NCBI RefSeq assembly: GCF_001899075.1
Contig: NZ_MKVA01000002.1
Location: forward strand, 20,765-84,764
DNA: 64,000 nt
Source of the DNA: Devosia sp. 67-54
GTDB taxonomy: Bacteria > Pseudomonadota > Alphaproteobacteria > Rhizobiales > Devosiaceae
Direction: 5' to 3'
Below are positions 61,601 to 64,000 of the stretch, piece by piece. Positions within the stretch are counted from its first letter, which is position 1. Each line of letters opens with the position of its first letter. The notes under the pieces were generated by a model. The model was not told where the DNA came from and ran no database searches. It saw only the letters and a list, made by a program, of their open reading frames with translations. The translations under genes were made by a program, and so were the position numbers.

Positions 61601-62941
61601 ATGCTGCGCAAGAACAATGCCGCCCGGCTGCAGGAGACGGTGCGGAGCGTCGAGACGATGACGCGCTTTGCACTGGCGGTGCTGGCGCTGGCCTCGGGCG
61701 TCTACACTTATCTCGGCGTGCGCGGCCTGCTCGACGGCACCGCGACCTTCGTGTTCTTTGCCGCCATCATCTATTCGGCCGCCGTGTCGGTCGCCATCTA
61801 TGCGTTCTGGACCTTCATGCTGCGCTTCGTGCCGCTGGTGACGTCGGCGGCGGGGCGCGTCGGGCTGTTCCTCACCATGGCGGTCGGCTGCTTCATGATC
61901 ATGGCGATGTCGTCATGGCTGAACGCGGCGGCGCTGGCGGGGTCCGCTGCGCTCGAGCAGCATCTCGCGGTCAATCTCGAAGAGTACGTCTCCTCGCTCG
62001 ATCAGGCGCATGGCAATGCGCTGGCGGCGCAATCGCTCTTGCCCGACGTGCAGCGCGCCGCCGACCGCTTCGCCAAGCTGGCCGACGACGAGCGCAATTC
62101 CGGGGCGCTGACCGGCACCACCGGCTCGGGCTCGGTGGTGCAATTGCTCACCCAGATGTCGGGGCAGATGAGCGAGCTCGGCGCCACCATCACCAATTCG
62201 CGCGACCAGGTGCAGGCGCTGTTCGACCAGGGCAGCGCGCATCTGGGCAAGATGCGCGAGCTGGTGTCGGGCACCGGCGAGATCGGGCCGCGCTCCGACG
62301 AATTCGCGGCGGAGTCGGTGCAGCTCAACGCCGTCATCACCTCGCTGCAATCGACCGACGTGGCGCCCTCGGTGAAGCGCGCCGCCGCCGATCTCGCGGC
62401 CGGCTTCATCGCTCCCGTCGCCAATGGCGGCACCTCCGACCTTGTCGCCCGGCAGGACACGGTGATGGGCACGGTGCGCGACTCGGTCGCCGCGCAATCG
62501 GCGCAGCTTGCCGCCGCGGCCGACGAAATCCTGAAGCAGCCGCGGGTCGAGACGCATCGCTATGTGCCGCTGAGCTCGGCCGAGGCGGTGCTGCGCTATT
62601 GGAGCGATTTCATCCCGAGCTGGGCCGGCGCCATCTCCATCGATCTGCTGCCGGTGGTGCTGGTGCTCGTGCTGATGATCGTCCACGACGCCATGCGGCG
62701 CGAGACGGCGGGGCTCGAGGACGCCGAGACCATCACCGCCGCCGAGATGCTGCGCTCGCTCGAGCTCTACCGGCAATTGACCGGCAAGCCGCTCGCCGAC
62801 GCCGAGGAAGCCGTGCCGGCCGCCGCCGTGGCCGAAGCGCCTGCGGCCGAACCGCCGCCCGTATCGGCGCCGCCAGTGCCCGGCACTGCCGACGCCACGG
62901 TGACGCCGCTCGATACTGCCCGCAAGCCGTCGCGGCCCTGA
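61601..62941 (+). CDS. Membrane protein of unknown function with long soluble domain
   Basis: A 446-residue protein with three N-terminal membrane segments (about 20-40, 48-78 and 84-108), a long helical, coiled-coil-prone soluble domain (about 110-325), a further membrane segment (about 336-360) and a Pro/Ala-rich tail (390-446). I do not recognise a family. Its gene abuts the ClpP-like gene (three bases apart), so they are almost certainly one transcript and may work together at the membrane. Confidence 0.75.
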   Translation: MLRKNNAARLQETVRSVETMTRFALAVLALASGVYTYLGVRGLLDGTATFVFFAAIIYSAAVSVAIYAFWTFMLRFVPLVTSAAGRVGLFLTMAVGCFMIMAMSSWLNAAALAGSAALEQHLAVNLEEYVSSLDQAHGNALAAQSLLPDVQRAADRFAKLADDERNSGALTGTTGSGSVVQLLTQMSGQMSELGATITNSRDQVQALFDQGSAHLGKMRELVSGTGEIGPRSDEFAAESVQLNAVITSLQSTDVAPSVKRAAADLAAGFIAPVANGGTSDLVARQDTVMGTVRDSVAAQSAQLAAAADEILKQPRVETHRYVPLSSAEAVLRYWSDFIPSWAGAISIDLLPVVLVLVLMIVHDAMRRETAGLEDAETITAAEMLRSLELYRQLTGKPLADAEEAVPAAAVAEAPAAEPPPVSAPPVPGTADATVTPLDTARKPSRP

Positions 62942-62943
62942 GC

Positions 62944-63723
62944 ATGGCGACCGTCGGCCGCCGCATCGTCGACTGGGCCGCGGCCTTCGAGGACGGCGCC
63001 ATCATCCGCGCCGCTTTTTTCGGCCTGCTCACCGCCACCGCGGTCATCCTCTATCTCGACTACAGCGAGCTCACCGCGCGCGAGCCGCTCGGCATCGCGC
63101 CCGATCTGTCGCCGATCCTGCCGGCCTTCGATCCCGATGCACCGGCCGGCAAGCCCGGCCCGGAGGTGACGACGCCGATGGAGGTGCTGCGTCGGCCGCT
63201 GTCGGTGGCGCTGGTGTCGGGCGGCGTGTTGCAGCTCACCGGCACGTTCGATGTCGGAGCCGCCGACCGCGTCGCTGCCGAGCTCGCGGCGCATGGCGAA
63301 TATGTGCGCAGCGTGGCGCTCGATTCGCCCGGTGGCGCCGTCGCCGAAGCGCTCGCCATCGGCCAGCTGATCCGCGACAAGGGCTATACGACCTCGGTCG
63401 CCGCAGGCGCGCTCTGCGCCTCGTCCTGTCCGCTGGTGTTCGCCGGCGGCCGAGAACGGCTCGCCACCGCCGCCTCGGCCATCGGCGTGCACCAGATCTA
63501 CGCGGCGGCGCCGGCGGGCAGCGCCGCGACGCAACTGCAGGCGGCCGGCAACGCCATGTCCGACGCGCAGGCGCTCACCGCCCGCATCTCGCGCTATCTC
63601 GCGAAGATGGGGGTGGACGAGGAGGTCTGGCTGCGCGCCCTCGAAACCCCGCCGGACCGGCTCACCTATTTCTCGCCGGACGATTTGACGCGCCTCAAAT
63701 TGGCGACGCGACTCACCAGATAA
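62944..63723 (+). CDS. Membrane-anchored ClpP/crotonase-like protein
   Basis: A 259-residue protein with one N-terminal membrane segment (about 20-40) and a ClpP-like domain (about 85-255). VALDSPGGAVAEALAIGQLIRDKG and CASSCPLVFAGG match periplasmic ClpP-like proteins of the COG3904 group; S160 or S161 and H183 (GVHQIY) are at ClpP-like spacing for the Ser-His pair, and the loop is framed by C158 and C162. It probably faces the periplasm. It follows the membrane protein gene by three bases. Confidence 0.75.
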   Translation: MATVGRRIVDWAAAFEDGAIIRAAFFGLLTATAVILYLDYSELTAREPLGIAPDLSPILPAFDPDAPAGKPGPEVTTPMEVLRRPLSVALVSGGVLQLTGTFDVGAADRVAAELAAHGEYVRSVALDSPGGAVAEALAIGQLIRDKGYTTSVAAGALCASSCPLVFAGGRERLATAASAIGVHQIYAAAPAGSAATQLQAAGNAMSDAQALTARISRYLAKMGVDEEVWLRALETPPDRLTYFSPDDLTRLKLATRLTR

Positions 63724-63741
63724 GGGCGTAGGATCACACGT

Positions 63742-63766
63742 GGAACTGTTTCCGCGTACTTACGTT
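63742..63766 (+). promoter_or_regulatory. EcfG-type general stress promoter
   Basis: GGAAC at 63742-63746, sixteen bases, then CGTT at 63763-63766 match the -35/-10 consensus GGAAC-N16/17-CGTT of the alphaproteobacterial general stress sigma factor EcfG. The gene start follows at 63796 with a strong GGGAGGGGA site. The gene is therefore likely part of the general stress regulon. Confidence 0.8.
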
Positions 63767-63795
63767 CACTATCGAGCGTCGGGAGGGGAAGTCCA

Positions 63796-64000
63796 ATGAC
63801 TCACGCACATACACTCACCCGTCACCGCGACATCCAGGCCTGGGTGTCCGACCGGCAGGGAATGCCGGCCATGATTCGTGGCCACAACAGCTTCGGCGAA
63901 CTGAGGTCGCGCCTCGCGCTGCGCTTCCGCAGCATGAACAAGCGGCCCGACGGCATGCCCGCCGTCGACCAGGGCGCCATGCCCGTCAGCTGGACGGCGT
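63796..64000 (+). CDS. Partial CDS, unknown, probable general-stress protein
   Basis: An open frame from ATG at 63796 that runs off the window end without a stop (68 codons visible). It starts MTHAHTLTRHRDIQAWVSD and is basic and His/Arg/Met-rich; I do not recognise it. A GGGAGGGGA ribosome site lies at 63781-63789 and an EcfG-type promoter 30 bases before the start. It is likely a small stress-induced protein. Confidence 0.7.
   Translation, partial: MTHAHTLTRHRDIQAWVSDRQGMPAMIRGHNSFGELRSRLALRFRSMNKRPDGMPAVDQGAMPVSWTA

Noticed and set aside
1-64000. CRISPR array
   Set aside because: The tandem repeats at 12 and 30 kb have near-identical spacers and palindromic units; there are no unique spacers and no cas genes.

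Overview
The window looks like chromosomal DNA of a high-GC alphaproteobacterium, most likely order Hyphomicrobiales (Rhizobiales) and possibly Devosia-like. That placement is inferred from gene content: the hemY / mitofilin-like / hemD / hemC block facing tsaD-gpsA, an imuA-imuB-dnaE2 mutagenesis operon behind a GTTC-N7-GTTC LexA box, a very large NAD-glutamate dehydrogenase, a GGAAC-N16-CGTT general-stress (EcfG) promoter, and a DUF1674-htpX-rsmB-heparinase run. Coding density is high. I see no rRNA, CRISPR array, integrase, transposase or prophage; one tRNA (Thr, CGT) is present.

Layout. 0-9 kb: a PAS-GGDEF-EAL protein, typA, a HigB/HigA-type toxin-antitoxin pair with a very clear promoter-operator, yggT and a DUF167 gene, a TetR regulator, and the K+-independent proton-pumping pyrophosphatase hppA. 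9-19.4 kb: a lower-GC trypsin-like protease gene, an aldo/keto reductase, a DUF3445 gene, an orphan motA-motB pair, a small secreted Cys protein, an SDR-cupin pair, an MFS exporter, a P-loop kinase, soluble pyrophosphatase ppa and a TerB-like gene. 19.5-31 kb: imuA-imuB-dnaE2, a pterin dehydratase, a MarR regulator, a membrane GGDEF-EAL protein followed by an acyltransferase of the FeeM/LuxI type, a repeat cluster and tRNA-Thr.

30.5-41.9 kb: heme biosynthesis (hemC, hemD) with mitofilin-like and HemY genes, divergent from tsaD-gpsA-EVE, then DUF1674, htpX, rsmB and a heparinase-family gene. 41.9-50.1 kb: leuB, a hexameric-type glutamate dehydrogenase, an Rnk/GreA-C-like gene, leuD, a VOC protein, an ABC exporter and purH. 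50.1-64 kb: vapBC with its operator, the large NAD-GDH, a polysaccharide flippase, leuC, a zincin, a YbaK-type deacylase, argC, deoD, a membrane protein plus ClpP-like protein pair, and a truncated gene behind an EcfG-type promoter.

The main unexplained structure is in the intergenic DNA. A REP-like hairpin with conserved flanks (GCTCTG ... CCAACCG) occurs three times near 12 kb, five times near 30.1-30.4 kb beside tRNA-Thr, and once in diverged form near 61.5 kb. A second dispersed element of about 130 bp occurs in opposite orientations at 37.5 and 44.9 kb. Further near-perfect inverted repeats lie at 43.04, 45.87, 58.5, 59.05 and 59.6 kb. I found no clearly new multigene defence or metabolic system. 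The best candidates for new biology are the hairpin repeat family, the isolated protease gene in atypical DNA, the acyltransferase beside a c-di-GMP protein, and the membrane/ClpP-like pair.
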